Assembly (NCBI GenBank): GCA_034521715.1
Contig: JAXHLY010000004.1
Coordinates: 62,001-126,000 of the forward strand
Source of the DNA: Methylohalomonas sp034521715
GTDB lineage: Bacteria; Pseudomonadota; Gammaproteobacteria; Methylohalomonadales; Methylohalomonadaceae
Length of the DNA stretch: 64,000 nt
Direction: 5' to 3'
The notes under the pieces are model-generated. The model worked only from the letters and a program-made list of their open reading frames with translations. It had not been told where the DNA came from and made no database searches. A program made the position numbers and the translations under genes. Numbering within the stretch: the first letter of the stretch is position 1; each line of letters opens with the position of its first letter. Below are positions 39,457 to 48,543 of the stretch, in pieces.

Positions 39457-40418
39457 GCCAGCATGATCTCGACCGGCTTCGGCGCATGACCGGAAACATC
39501 CGGCAGTCTGCCGTCCTCTGCCAGTGACAGCAGCCACTCGGCAGGGTTGTGACCCAGCGATTCATGCAGGCCGGCATAGGCCGTGGTCAGGCGCGGGTTG
39601 ATCTCGAGTACCAGCGGATCGCCGTCTGTCAGCATGACATCGACGCCAACCCAGCCCCACAGGTCCGGCACAGCCGCGGCAATGGCCCGGGCCAGCGGCA
39701 CCAGGGACTCGCGTCGTGACGCGAGGCCGTTGACGTGAATGCCGCGCAGCACGCAACCGTCCGCATCGAGCTGAACATACTGTTCATTGACGGCGATCAA
39801 CTCGGCATCGCCGCCAGCGCATAACAGGGTCATGCTGGCGGACGTGCCCTGTATCAGTGGCTGCAGTATCATGTTTTCGGCCAGTGTATGGGGTAATTGC
39901 TCCAGTACCCGGCAGCCCTCGCCGCTGACACCGTCATTCGGCTTGATAACCCACTGCTCCGGCGCCGTGCGCGCCGCCTGATCAATGGTGGAAACCGGTA
40001 CGGCGGGAATGCCGGCGGCCGCCAGCGCCTTCAGCGTATGATATTTACTGCCCGTCAGGGCAACCGCCGCCGGCGCGCTGTTAAGCAACCTGCTGCCGCT
40101 TGTCTGTACCTGTTCACTCATGGACAACAGGACCTGATCCGTTTCCGGCGCAATCGGCAACACGGCATCGGCCTGTTCACAACTGCGGCTGAATGTCTGC
40201 ATGAAATCCAGGTTCACCGGCTGGCTGGTGCATTTTTCATTGCTGATTGCCGGCAACCTCGGATCACGCAGCACATCAACATGCTCAACTGCCGGGCACG
40301 CGGCAAGGTCCTGCAGCAAATGTTGCAGCATCAGTTCACCCTCGCGGGCCAGTGACTCCGGCAATTCTGCGGTCAGCAAACCGCCACCGGTGATAAACTC
40401 ACAAACCAGTAAACGCAT
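39453..40418 (-). CDS. mfnD: ATP-grasp ligase, MfnD-like (methylofuran synthesis)
   Basis: 321 residues, intact. It starts MRLLVCEFITGGGLLTAELP. ATP-grasp features are WVIKPNDGVSGEGCRVLEQL (ATP-binding Lys), MILQPLIQGTSASM and the metal-binding WGWVGVDVMLTDGDPLVLEI, NPRLTTAY. In methanogens MfnD attaches glutamate to tyramine. In methylotrophs the homologue would glutamylate tyrosine or tyramine of methylofuran. It is first in the leftward mfnD-mfnF-pabB-mfnE operon, and its start codon is 8 nt from the divergent HisA-like gene. Confidence 0.82.
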   Translation of the reverse strand: MRLLVCEFITGGGLLTAELPESLAREGELMLQHLLQDLAACPAVEHVDVLRDPRLPAISNEKCTSQPVNLDFMQTFSRSCEQADAVLPIAPETDQVLLSMSEQVQTSGSRLLNSAPAAVALTGSKYHTLKALAAAGIPAVPVSTIDQAARTAPEQWVIKPNDGVSGEGCRVLEQLPHTLAENMILQPLIQGTSASMTLLCAGGDAELIAVNEQYVQLDADGCVLRGIHVNGLASRRESLVPLARAIAAAVPDLWGWVGVDVMLTDGDPLVLEINPRLTTAYAGLHESLGHNPAEWLLSLAEDGRLPDVSGHAPKPVEIMLA

Positions 40419-40426
40419 AACAGCTA

Positions 40427-41121
40427 ATGACCATCATTCCGGTAATTGATCTGGCAGCCGGCCAGGTAGTACATGCCCGCGCCGGTCTGCGCGCTGACTA
40501 TCAGCCACTGACGGCGACATTGGCCAAAGACAGTGACCCTGCCGCGGTTATTGCCGCGTTACGAGCATTGTATCGTTTTGACAGCATATACGTCGCCGAT
40601 CTTGATGCCATCGAGGGCCGCAGCAATCATGCCGGGACACTGGAGAGACTGATGCAACTGTTTCCCCGACTGGAGTTCTGGCTGGATGCCGGCCCCGCCA
40701 CGCTGGAGATCGCCACCTCGTTGCAGGCCGTACGGCCGGTTATCGGCAGCGAAAATCACGACCACGCGGGACTTGTCGCGGCACTCGGCATTCGCCCCGA
40801 CAGTGTATTATCGCTGGACTACCGCAACGGCACGTTTCTGGGTGACGAACGCCTTGCTCGAGGATGCGGACAGCTGGCCTGGACATCATCGTCATGACGC
40901 TGGATCGCGTTGGTGTGGCGGAGGGACCGGATGGCGAACGGATCCGTTCGCTACAAAAACGGACACCCGATCGTCATTTTTACGCCGCAGGCGGCGTTCG
41001 CGACGACGATGACCTGGCCAGACTGGAATCGATGGGCGTGGCAGGCGCGCTGGTGGCGACGGCATTGCATGCCGGCACGATTCGACGGGTTCGCAGGAAC
41101 CGTTCTGAATCCGGCTCGTGA
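40427..41121 (+). CDS. HisA/HisF-related TIM-barrel protein of the C1 cofactor cluster (one frameshift)
   Basis: Starts MTIIPVIDLAAGQVVHARAG, like HisA. It continues through IYVADLDAIEGRSNHAGTL, WLDAGPATLEIATSL and VLSLDYRNGTFLGDERLLED. An extra base near 40878 then joins to LDIIVMTLDRVGVAEG and AAGGVRDDDDLARLESMGVA (phosphate-binding AGGV). About 230 residues. It is distinct from true histidine-pathway HisA and belongs to a HisA-related group found with H4MPT/methanofuran genes. The reaction is unknown. Divergent from mfnD. Confidence 0.75.
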
Positions 41122-41586
41122 CTGAAGGGTGCCGTGGGAGCGCAGCTTCGCTGCGCGATATGTGGATAGTCCGCAAATACACACAAATCAACGCAAAGGA
41201 GATTAGGGCCTGTTTATCTACTGGATTCCCGTGTTCACGGGAATGACGCGGAGTCAGATTCGCGTTCATTGGCGTTCATTCGCAGACTGTACTTGTTGTC
41301 GGATTACGCTGGCGCTAATTCGACCTCCGGGCTGGTCGGTTTACTGGTAGGAGGCCCGCCCCCCGGGCCGAACATTCGCGCAGCGAAGCTGCGCTCCTAC
41401 GCATGTAAAAATCGGCTTCCGCGGTAATGACGGCAACAACCTTCGCGTTCATTCGCGTGTATTCGCGGACTGTTTTATACCGTCCAAAAAGAAATACCCC
41501 GGCGAACCGGGGTATCTCGACAAGCAGTAGCGTTTCCGTGTCCGGTATCGTTTCAATACCGGAACAGACCGACAACCGCAGGCTGC
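41122..41586. repeat. Repeat-rich intergenic region between HisA-like and fae genes
   Basis: No gene. It contains GTGGGAGCGCAGCTTCGCTG (about 41130) and its inverted relative GCGCAGCGAAGCTGCGCTCC (about 41379), which are REP-like hairpins. It also has a GGATTCCCGTG/CACGGGAAT palindrome (about 41222-41243) and several copies of CGTTCATTCGCG/GTATTCGCGGAC-type phrases. The fae terminator is at 41494-41515. The flanking genes converge here. Confidence 0.65.
41494..41515 (-). terminator. Terminator of fae
   Basis: 9-bp perfect stem ATACCCCGG/CCGGGGTAT with a CGAA loop. On the minus strand it is followed by TTCTTTTTGG. It ends the leftward mptG-to-fae operon. Confidence 0.8.
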
Positions 41587-42100
41587 TTACGAATGGGCAG
41601 CAAACGGATGTTCGGCGTCACCACGCTTCTGCAGGACTTCAGCAGACTTCGGCTCACGGGCGACAGCGCGCTTGATCGAGAGCTTGGTGGCTTCGTAGTT
41701 GTAGTCCTGGATCTTGTTGTTCGTCTTCTGCCAGCCAGTGAATGAAAACACCGACAGTGACAAAGCAATCATCGGCTTCGTCAGCGGGGATGGTGCCATC
41801 TTCGACACAGTCCATGACGGCCATGGCGACACCGCGCTGAGCCGGGCCAAACATCTGCACGGCCTGGGTGGCGCCCTTGATGGTCACCTTGTTATACATG
41901 ATGGTGTTCGGCTTGGCCGGCAGGTTGGGAGCAACCACGGCCAGCAGGGTGCTGAAACCATCTTTGTTATTGGTAAGTGCGCTGCAGAACGCGTTCTCGG
42001 CGGCACTGCCGCGCGGACCCATCATCAGGTCGATATGAGCCACTTCGTTCCCATCTCCGACCAGGGCCTCGCCAACGAGTACTCGATCAATGACTGCCAT
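41587..42100 (-). CDS. fae: Formaldehyde-activating enzyme (one frameshift)
   Basis: Condenses formaldehyde with H4MPT to methylene-H4MPT in the cytosol, the entry to the pathway. MAVIDRVLVGEALVGDGNEV is preceded by AAAGGAG. The catalytic His is in EVAHIDLMMGPRG, and the family core LLAVVAPNLPAKPNTIMYNK, VTIKGATQAVQMFGPAQRGV and IPADEADDCFVTVGVFIHW follows. One extra base near 41722 joins to NNKIQDYNYEATKLSIKRAV and the end EHPFAAHS. About 170 residues, the usual length. It is last in the leftward operon, 132 nt after the CitG-like gene, probably with its own promoter as well. Confidence 0.95.
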
Positions 42101-42232
42101 CTGTGTTTCTCCTTTTAAAAAACCAAAGAGTTTGTTCAAGATAGACATTGCTGCCTTCCTTATTGCTGAGTGCGACCGGGGAAAACCCCGATATGTTTTG
42201 ATCTGGGAAACTACCCGGACTACGGCGAACTG

Positions 42233-43093
42233 TTAAACGGTCAGGAGACTGTCCAGCTCACTGACCAGCATACACGCCACTGTCAAATCCGCACTGGTTC
42301 CCGGATTTATACCCTCTGCCTTGAGGCAGGTGTCGAATTCGAGCAGTAAAGGCGCGGCCTCTTCCGGATTCTTGTACGTTATAAACCGCTTTAGCATATC
42401 CTCGCCCTGTTGCCGCACTTCCAGGGCGACCGGCTCCCCATACTTACGTGTGATATGAGAGTCGGCGAATTGTGACAAAAACGAAAGATAACATGCAACC
42501 AATGCCCATTCTACACTCTGCCAGCTTTCTTTGTATGTAATCAGGCAATTTAATGCACTGCCAAAGACATCAGCATAGCCGCTGACATATTGCCAGGCTA
42601 TGCGATCATGATGTTGCGCCGCACACATCGCCTCGCGGATGGAAACCGTTGCCGTCTGGCTGACATCATGTTCGTCGACGTGACCGAGCCCGCCTGGTGA
42701 AGCCAGCCGGATGGCGGCATAGAAATGTTCCGCATCTGCCACATCATCAAGCGCTTGCAATACATTGCTCAGCCTTTGCTGCAAGCTGCCCGTTGCCGAA
42801 CGTTCGACGGCCTGTACCAGCGGGATGAACAGCAGCAACATGCCCAGATTGGTATTACAGCCAGCCGCCTCCCGGGTCGCCTTCACGGCCCGGTACAGGC
42901 GTTCGCCGGTTCCGAGCCCGGATTCCAGCAACCACGGCAGGCTGGCGCGGGCGCTGGTCTCGAAATCGGCGATGGTCATGTCATGACCGGCGGCATAACG
43001 GTGCACATTACCCGGCTTCAGCGACAGCACGTCCTGCTGAAAGGCGCGCAGGACCGCCGCTTCGATCGCGGCCTTCGGCAGACAGTCGCGCAT
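42233..43093 (-). CDS. CitG-like triphosphoribosyl-dephospho-CoA synthase homologue
   Basis: 286 residues, intact. The CitG-family features are FQQDVLSLKPGNVHRYAAGH, NTNLGMLLLFIPLVQAVE and YKNPEEAAPLLLEFDTCLK, then GINPGTSADLTVACMLV. In citrate lyase systems CitG joins ATP and dephospho-CoA. Here the gene is a conserved member of methylotroph H4MPT clusters, where a ribosyl-phosphate transfer in cofactor synthesis is often proposed. It starts 9 nt after the RimK-like stop. Confidence 0.82.
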   Translation of the reverse strand: MRDCLPKAAIEAAVLRAFQQDVLSLKPGNVHRYAAGHDMTIADFETSARASLPWLLESGLGTGERLYRAVKATREAAGCNTNLGMLLLFIPLVQAVERSATGSLQQRLSNVLQALDDVADAEHFYAAIRLASPGGLGHVDEHDVSQTATVSIREAMCAAQHHDRIAWQYVSGYADVFGSALNCLITYKESWQSVEWALVACYLSFLSQFADSHITRKYGEPVALEVRQQGEDMLKRFITYKNPEEAAPLLLEFDTCLKAEGINPGTSADLTVACMLVSELDSLLTV

Positions 43094-43102
43094 GTTCGCC
43101 CG

Positions 43103-44038
43103 TTACGAGGAAATCACTGTCAGGTCCGGCCTGGGCAGACGCGCCAGCAATGCGTTGATCAGCAGCGGCGCAATACTTACGCCGGTCGCCCGCTCCAGAC
43201 CCCACCAGGCAGGAATTCCATTAACTTCAATAAGCTGTAACTTATTATTGATGTCCAGCATGAGATCGACACCGGCGTAATCGGCACCCAGGACAGCGGC
43301 GGCATCCTGCGCCAGTTGCGCCAGTTGCGCGTCCACCGGCAATGCCTCACAGCGCGCGCCCTGCGCGCGGTTGGTGATCCAGTGTTCACCACGCCTTGTC
43401 ATAGCCGCCACGGCACGGCCGCCAATGACAAAGACGCGGATATCGGACCAGTCACCCGGTGCCCGTTCGATAAAACGCTGCAGGTAATAGGCGCCGCCAG
43501 AGAGTTCAGCATGCGCGATAATGGAACTGGTGTCATCGAACAGCTGCAGGCCCTCGCCCTGGGAGCCGAACAGCGGCTTGCCGACCAGGCGATGACCCGC
43601 CGCCAGCTCGCGGCGGACGATGGCGCGGGCCTGGGCGTCCGATTCACACACCCAGGTCGGCGGCGTCGGCAGTCCGGCCCGGGCCAGCAGCAGCGAGCTC
43701 AGGCCCTTGTCGACGGTGCGTTCGATCACCCGCGGGGTATTCATCAATGGAACACCCAGCATCTCCAGGGCGTGCAGGATGTCGAGGCGCAGGATGACCC
43801 GTTCCAGGCTGCCGCCGGGCACGCCGCGGACGAACACCCCGGCCGGGAGCTCGCGGCCAAAGCCGGGCAGCACGGTATCCACCGGCTCGCGCCCGGGTTC
43901 GAGCCGGCAGTCGGTCAGCGATACAAAGCCGCTGCCGAAGCCCCGCGCCGCCAGTGCCTGCCGCAGTTCACGGCCGTGCCAGCCCGGATCGTCGGTGACA
44001 GATCGCGATCCGGGTTTCGACTGCACGGGATCTGACAC
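43103..44038 (-). CDS. RimK-type ATP-grasp glutamate ligase of the H4MPT cluster
   Basis: 311 residues, intact. ATP-grasp elements: LVGKPLFGSQGEGLQLFDD (ATP-binding Lys and glycine loop), YYLQRFIERAPGDWSDIRVF and AGVDLMLDINNKLQLIEVNG (metal-binding Asp, Glu, Asn). It resembles archaeal MptN/CofF-type ligases, so addition of glutamate to H4MPT is the likely reaction. It lies between mch and the CitG-like gene. Specific substrate unproven. Confidence 0.82.
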   Translation of the reverse strand: MSDPVQSKPGSRSVTDDPGWHGRELRQALAARGFGSGFVSLTDCRLEPGREPVDTVLPGFGRELPAGVFVRGVPGGSLERVILRLDILHALEMLGVPLMNTPRVIERTVDKGLSSLLLARAGLPTPPTWVCESDAQARAIVRRELAAGHRLVGKPLFGSQGEGLQLFDDTSSIIAHAELSGGAYYLQRFIERAPGDWSDIRVFVIGGRAVAAMTRRGEHWITNRAQGARCEALPVDAQLAQLAQDAAAVLGADYAGVDLMLDINNKLQLIEVNGIPAWWGLERATGVSIAPLLINALLARLPRPDLTVISS

Positions 44039-44058
44039 GCTGGCGTAAGTCGCTTGGA

Positions 44059-45036
44059 TCAGCCGAACGATCGGTCCAGCAGCGGTTCGTCCAGGCTGCC
44101 GGCGTGAAAGGACTTGCCGGACTTCATCGCCGACACTGTCACCCGTGCCGGGCTGAACAACATGGCATCGATCTGGTAAAAGTCATAGTTAACGGCCTTG
44201 AAGATCTCGCCGAACGGCTTGCCATAGTCCTTGGAGGCACTGCTCGGCAGGTTCTCGGCCAGTTCGCGGGCGTCATCGTCATCGGCGTCGACGAACAGGT
44301 GCACCCGGCCGGCGAACAGGATGGCGTCATTGGTGCGGCTCATGGCAGTGAGAAAATCCCCCGACGGCGGGCACAGCGGTGCGCTGCCGGCACCGTCGAT
44401 GATTTTTTCCAGCGGGAATTCAAGCGCGTGGGCCTTGTGCAGGGCTGTTTCCAGCACCCGGCCAACGATCTGTACGCAGCCGGCCAGGCTACTGGTAGGA
44501 GTTGGAATTAACGTTAACTGTTCAGGCTTAATACCGCAATTCTCAGCAATTTTATTGACCAGCTCTTGTGGCGGTGCCTTGTCGACCTCGAGAACCAGGC
44601 AGGCACTGTCGGCCTGGTCGCGGTAATCCAGTTCCTTGAACAGTTCCTCCTTGCTGCCCATGGCACGGCCGGGTCCGGAGCCCAGGGCGAAAAACTGGTC
44701 CTTGCCTTCGCCGTGCGACAGTGCCCAGCCGGCATACTGGCTGCCCAGGCAGGCCAGCACCGGCTCGGTGGAACGCACGTCCAGATGCCAGGCCCAGCGC
44801 TTGAAAGTGGCCGACGCCCGCAGTGACACCTGTCCCAGACCACCCATGCAAATCTCGGCGATCAGCCGGCCGGCCTCGAGGCCGCCGCTGGCATTAATGC
44901 CGGCATCAACAATGCGGGCGCCGTTGTCGAGCCTGCTGACTTCGAGACGCAGGATATCGGCATCGTCGACGAGGCTTTCGACCAGCGTTGCGGTGAGTTC
45001 ATTGACGCTGGGTCTGGCAGTCTTGTTCTGGCTCAT
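44059..45036 (-). CDS. mch: Methenyl-H4MPT cyclohydrolase
   Basis: 325 residues, intact. Hydrolyses 5,10-methenyl-H4MPT to 5-formyl-H4MPT in the cytosol. Family signatures are LGQVSLRASATFKRWAWHLD, ACLGSQYAGWAL, FFALGSGPGRAMGSKEELF, LTLIPTPTSSLAGCVQIVGR and DGAGSAPLCPPSGDFLTAM. Its ATG overlaps the stop of the upstream ATP-grasp gene by 4 nt. Confidence 0.96.
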   Translation of the reverse strand: MSQNKTARPSVNELTATLVESLVDDADILRLEVSRLDNGARIVDAGINASGGLEAGRLIAEICMGGLGQVSLRASATFKRWAWHLDVRSTEPVLACLGSQYAGWALSHGEGKDQFFALGSGPGRAMGSKEELFKELDYRDQADSACLVLEVDKAPPQELVNKIAENCGIKPEQLTLIPTPTSSLAGCVQIVGRVLETALHKAHALEFPLEKIIDGAGSAPLCPPSGDFLTAMSRTNDAILFAGRVHLFVDADDDDARELAENLPSSASKDYGKPFGEIFKAVNYDFYQIDAMLFSPARVTVSAMKSGKSFHAGSLDEPLLDRSFG

Positions 45037-46185
45037 GCGGTTACTTCCTTTCCAGGTTTAAAGTTATTAAAATCATTATGTTGTGAAGCATTCATTATGT
45101 TGTTTAGTAACTCATCGTGATGCTGTCGGAGCAGCACCCGGCAAGCCTCGGCGGTCGCGGCCCTGATCAGGATCGTACATAACGGCGCGCCCGCCTCAAG
45201 CCGGATACCGGGTGCCGGCCGATCCCGGCTCCAGTCCGGCCAGCTGAAGCCGTCGGGGATCCGAACCGGCTGCGGGCAATAAACAATCCGCTTGCCGGTG
45301 CAGTCGTTGTCGGTGCGTCCCGCCGCGATCGCCCGCTGCGGGATGGTCCCGGCGCAGGCAGCCAGGTGCGCCGCCACCAGGCTGCCGTTGTCCTCGTGCA
45401 ACTCGAAACTCGCGGGTGGCCGTGGGTTTAGCTCCAGTACGCTGATGCCGTCCCCGTCCCAGAGCATGTCCATGCCACACAGCCCGCGCAGTCCGCTGGC
45501 CCGCACCAGGGCGCTGACGATGGCGGCGGTTTCGGCTTCCAGTGCCGGCGGCGGCTGCAGCCGGATCATTTCGGCAAAGCGGAAATCCGTGTCGTCACCA
45601 TTGAGCTCGCCCGCGGTGATGCAGTGGTTGAAGCCGACAAGCCGCGCCCGCTGGCCATCGGTGATAAACACCACCGACACCGACCGGCCGCTGTCGTACC
45701 GCTGCAGGTAGCAGCCGGCGCCGTGCGTCTGGTCCACCGGCCAGCGTCTGATGCCGGCGCCGCCCTCGCCGCCTATCGGCTTGCACAGCCAGTTATCATG
45801 ACCGCCGGCGGTGCCGGGACTGAGCGGCGGATGGCGGATGCCGAGTCTGTCGAGCAGCGGGAAGAATCTTGCCGGGTCTTTCATCTGCTTTACAGTGGCG
45901 GCCGTATTGGCGGCGACCGCACCGTACTGCTGCAGCCAGTCCAGCGTCTCCGGCTCGGCCTCAAGGCCGCTGCCGGGCAGAATCAAAGTGCCGGCATCAC
46001 CACGCAGGCGCAGCCATTCATCCACCAGCGGTACCAGTTCAGTGTCGGAAAAACCCGTGGTAACACCGGCATAACGGGCGATGTCACGGGTATCGGTATC
46101 GAGGAATTCATCAATGACATCGCAGCAGTAGCCCGCCCCGCACGGCCGAAGCGGCCAGGGCGCGGGCCGAATGGGCGATGATCAA
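45033..46185 (-). CDS. ATP-grasp protein of H4MPT biosynthesis (one frameshift)
   Basis: Begins with TTG at 46185 (LIIAHSARALAASAVR). After an extra base near 46137 it continues AGYCCDVIDEFLDTDTRDIA and GVTTGFSDTELVPLVDEWL. The core (NWLCKPIGGEGGAGIRRWPV, CYLQRYDSGRSVSVVFITDG and GLRGLCGMDMLWDGDGISVL, then LNPRPPASFEL) is an ATP-grasp carboxylate-amine ligase. About 383 residues. It is a conserved neighbour of mtdB and mch in methylotrophs; the exact ligation is unknown. It fits tightly between mtdB and mch. Confidence 0.8.
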
Positions 46186-46223
46186 TAATGTCCCTGGGGA
46201 CAGACCGGGCCGCCGCGCCGGCA

Positions 46224-47135
46224 TTATTTCTTCTGCGCCGCAAACTCCCGCGCGGCTTCGAAGGCCGCCTCATGATCCAGATACAACGGCTTGTCGGCCT
46301 GTTTCATGAGCTCGAACATACGGTAGTGAACCTTGTATTTCACATTGCCGATAGCCAGCGCGCCAATGCCCAGTGCCTTGTTCGGCGTGAAGTCGAGTTC
46401 CTTGCCCATGTCATGAACATCGACGCCTTCCAGGCCCAATGGCGGCACGGCGTTGACGTCGGCGGCGATCTGCAGCTTCGGGGCTTCCGCCATCAGCTTC
46501 TTGGACAGCACCTGCAGCCCGGCCTTGGCCGAGCCGATGACGATGTCGCACTCCTGCAGGTATTTCAGATGGTCTTCATCGCCGGCACCGGCTGTGCCGT
46601 TCATTTTCACGTCGTAGCGCTTATTGTACTCGTTGGCGATATGCTGGGCGGCATCGGCACCCCGGTGGCTGACCAGGTAGACGTTGGCACCACAGTTGGC
46701 GGCCAGGATACCGGCGCAGACGCCGACCGGACCGGTACCGCCGATGATATGCAGATTCTTGCCCTTGATGTCCTCGCCGGTCTTGTTCCTGAACTGAACC
46801 TCGACGCAGGCAATCAGTGCCGCGGCGGTGGTAATCGCACCACTGGGATCGGCGAATACCGAGACCTCGAACGGCGGCACCATCGCCGAGCGGGCGCGGT
46901 TCAACATGTCCATGGCAAGGCCGAATTCACGGCCACCGATAAAAATGCCGGTACGCTTCGCGCCGGTGGGACCGCGCGAAAAAATCGTATCCTGTGTCAG
47001 GTCGTGCACCTCTTCGAGCGTGACTTCCGTGTAGGGTATGACACCGTCGAACTCGGCCTCGTAGGCCATGTTGACATCGAACGGGCTGACGTTCTTGGTG
47101 GGATTGAGCATGTGCAAAAGATACGGATCTTTCAT
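46224..47135 (-). CDS. mtdB: NAD(P)-dependent methylene-H4MPT dehydrogenase
   Basis: 303 residues from MKDPYLLHMLNPTKNVSPFD. An upstream in-frame ATG at 47171 is less likely. Oxidises methylene-H4MPT to methenyl-H4MPT with NAD(P)+. The Rossmann motif is HIIGGTGPVGVCAGILA. Other family features are IFSRGPTGAKRTGIFIGG and LQIAADVNAVPPLGLEGVDV. The frame is intact. It lies between mptG and the ATP-grasp gene in the leftward C1 operon. Confidence 0.95.
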   Translation of the reverse strand: MKDPYLLHMLNPTKNVSPFDVNMAYEAEFDGVIPYTEVTLEEVHDLTQDTIFSRGPTGAKRTGIFIGGREFGLAMDMLNRARSAMVPPFEVSVFADPSGAITTAAALIACVEVQFRNKTGEDIKGKNLHIIGGTGPVGVCAGILAANCGANVYLVSHRGADAAQHIANEYNKRYDVKMNGTAGAGDEDHLKYLQECDIVIGSAKAGLQVLSKKLMAEAPKLQIAADVNAVPPLGLEGVDVHDMGKELDFTPNKALGIGALAIGNVKYKVHYRMFELMKQADKPLYLDHEAAFEAAREFAAQKK

Positions 47136-47192
47136 CGGATTTCCATTTTTTTTCGCTTGTGAATGAATCATGAATTACGTAGCTGTGTCGAA

Positions 47193-48210
47193 TCAAAGAC
47201 TTTTCAGACGCTGGTTGCGGGCGGCTGCATCCTCGCGGATCTCGGCCGGGCGGTTACGCCCGCGGCAGATACGGATATCGAGCCCCGCCGGCATGTTCCC
47301 GGCATCGCGCAGCTGGCGGATGGCCTGGTGGGCCTGGGTCTCGCTCGGGAAAATGGCGAAACCGGTCGGGCCCCAGGAACTCTGGCCGATACCGCTGGCT
47401 CCCGCCGCGCCCAGACTGGTGACAACGCCGGCCACGGCCTGACTGTAAAAGCGCCCGCCCTGTACCGGCGAGAAATAATCACCAATGATTTCCTGGATAC
47501 CGCTAATGGCCTCACCGAAACGGCTGCAGTCGGACTCGGCAATCGCCGGCAGTGCCTGCATGAGCACCAGCCAGCTGAGGGTGTGGGCGGTGGCCTGCGG
47601 CATGGGCTCGAGGGCCTCGAACGCCTGGCGTTCCGGCGGCCCGCTGATGCCCTGGCAGTCCGGGTCCATGATCAGCACCAGGCGCCAGCTTTCCGGGAAA
47701 TGCAGCCGGCTGACCACCGGCGGCACCTCGGTATCTTCACCGCGACCGGCATCAACGATAAATCCTCCCTGGCGTGAAAGTCCCGATGCCGATACCCGAG
47801 CGGCTGCCCCGATCCAGTATGGCGGCAACCTGCGCGGGACCGGCCGGCAGATTGTACAGCCGCGCCACCGCAGTGCCGACGGCCAGCGCCAGCTGGGTGC
47901 CGGAACCCAGACCGGCATGCTCGGGAATGGTGCGGTGAACGCTGAGCCGGACACCGTGATCGAGATGATGGTGTTCCAGCAGGCGCCGGGCATAGTCGAC
48001 GGCACGGGCGGCGGCCGGTCCCTCGGCCTCGATATCATCATGCACTGCCGCGGTAACCTCAACACCGGGGTCATCGACCCCCAGCCCGAGGCTACCGAAA
48101 CTGCGCCCGGCGCTGCCGTTGAGATCGATAAAGCCGAGGTGCAGCCGCGCTGGTGCCAGAACACTGACGCATTCATGGCTGGCGACATTGTGTTGTCTGG
48201 AATCGGACAC
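47193..48210 (-). CDS. mptG: Beta-ribofuranosylaminobenzene 5'-phosphate synthase-like (one frameshift)
   Basis: GTG start. GHMP-kinase-superfamily enzyme that condenses p-aminobenzoate with PRPP, releasing CO2 and PPi, the committed step of methanopterin synthesis. Signatures are SVLAPARLHLGFIDLNGSAG and HRTIPEHAGLGSGTQLALAV. After an extra base near 47775 come RQGGFIVDAGRG, GASGIGQSSWGPTGFAIFPS and the end DAAARNQRLKSL. About 338 residues. It heads the leftward operon opposite fhcB. With pabB nearby it links pABA to H4MPT. Confidence 0.9.
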
Positions 48211-48543
48211 GCTAGCCGGGAACCCTGTGATTGCTGTTACTAGTATGCATCAGCTGCCCATTGTAAGCGTTCTCGCGGCGCAAGGTAACACCGGCATGGT
48301 GATTTCACCATGATTCGACAGTGCTGTTTCACGAACGGATGCACTGTGTTCACCCGCCGTTGTCAAAAACGGTGCTGTCCGGCACAGGTTGGCATCGCAT
48401 TCAAGCCTCCAACACGGTATCATTCAGGCGCTGAAGTTATTGACGTAAAACCCGAATTTACGCACGTCGTGCAGCCAGCATAGCGACCACCTGATAGCTG
48501 TCCCGGCACGACAAGAATAAACGTTAATTACAAGTATTATTGA
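48211..48543. promoter_or_regulatory. Divergent promoter region between mptG and fhcB
   Basis: 333 nt without a gene separate the two divergent C1 operons, so both promoters should be here. Two palindromes stand out: CGTAAA-N7-TTTACG (48444-48462) and GCACG-T-CGTGC immediately after (about 48462-48472). They are possible operators for a C1 regulator. No confident -35/-10 pair is claimed. Confidence 0.35.

Noticed and set aside
41130..41410. CRISPR-like repeat array
   Set aside because: The repeats are different palindromic families in both orientations without regular spacers. No cas genes are present.
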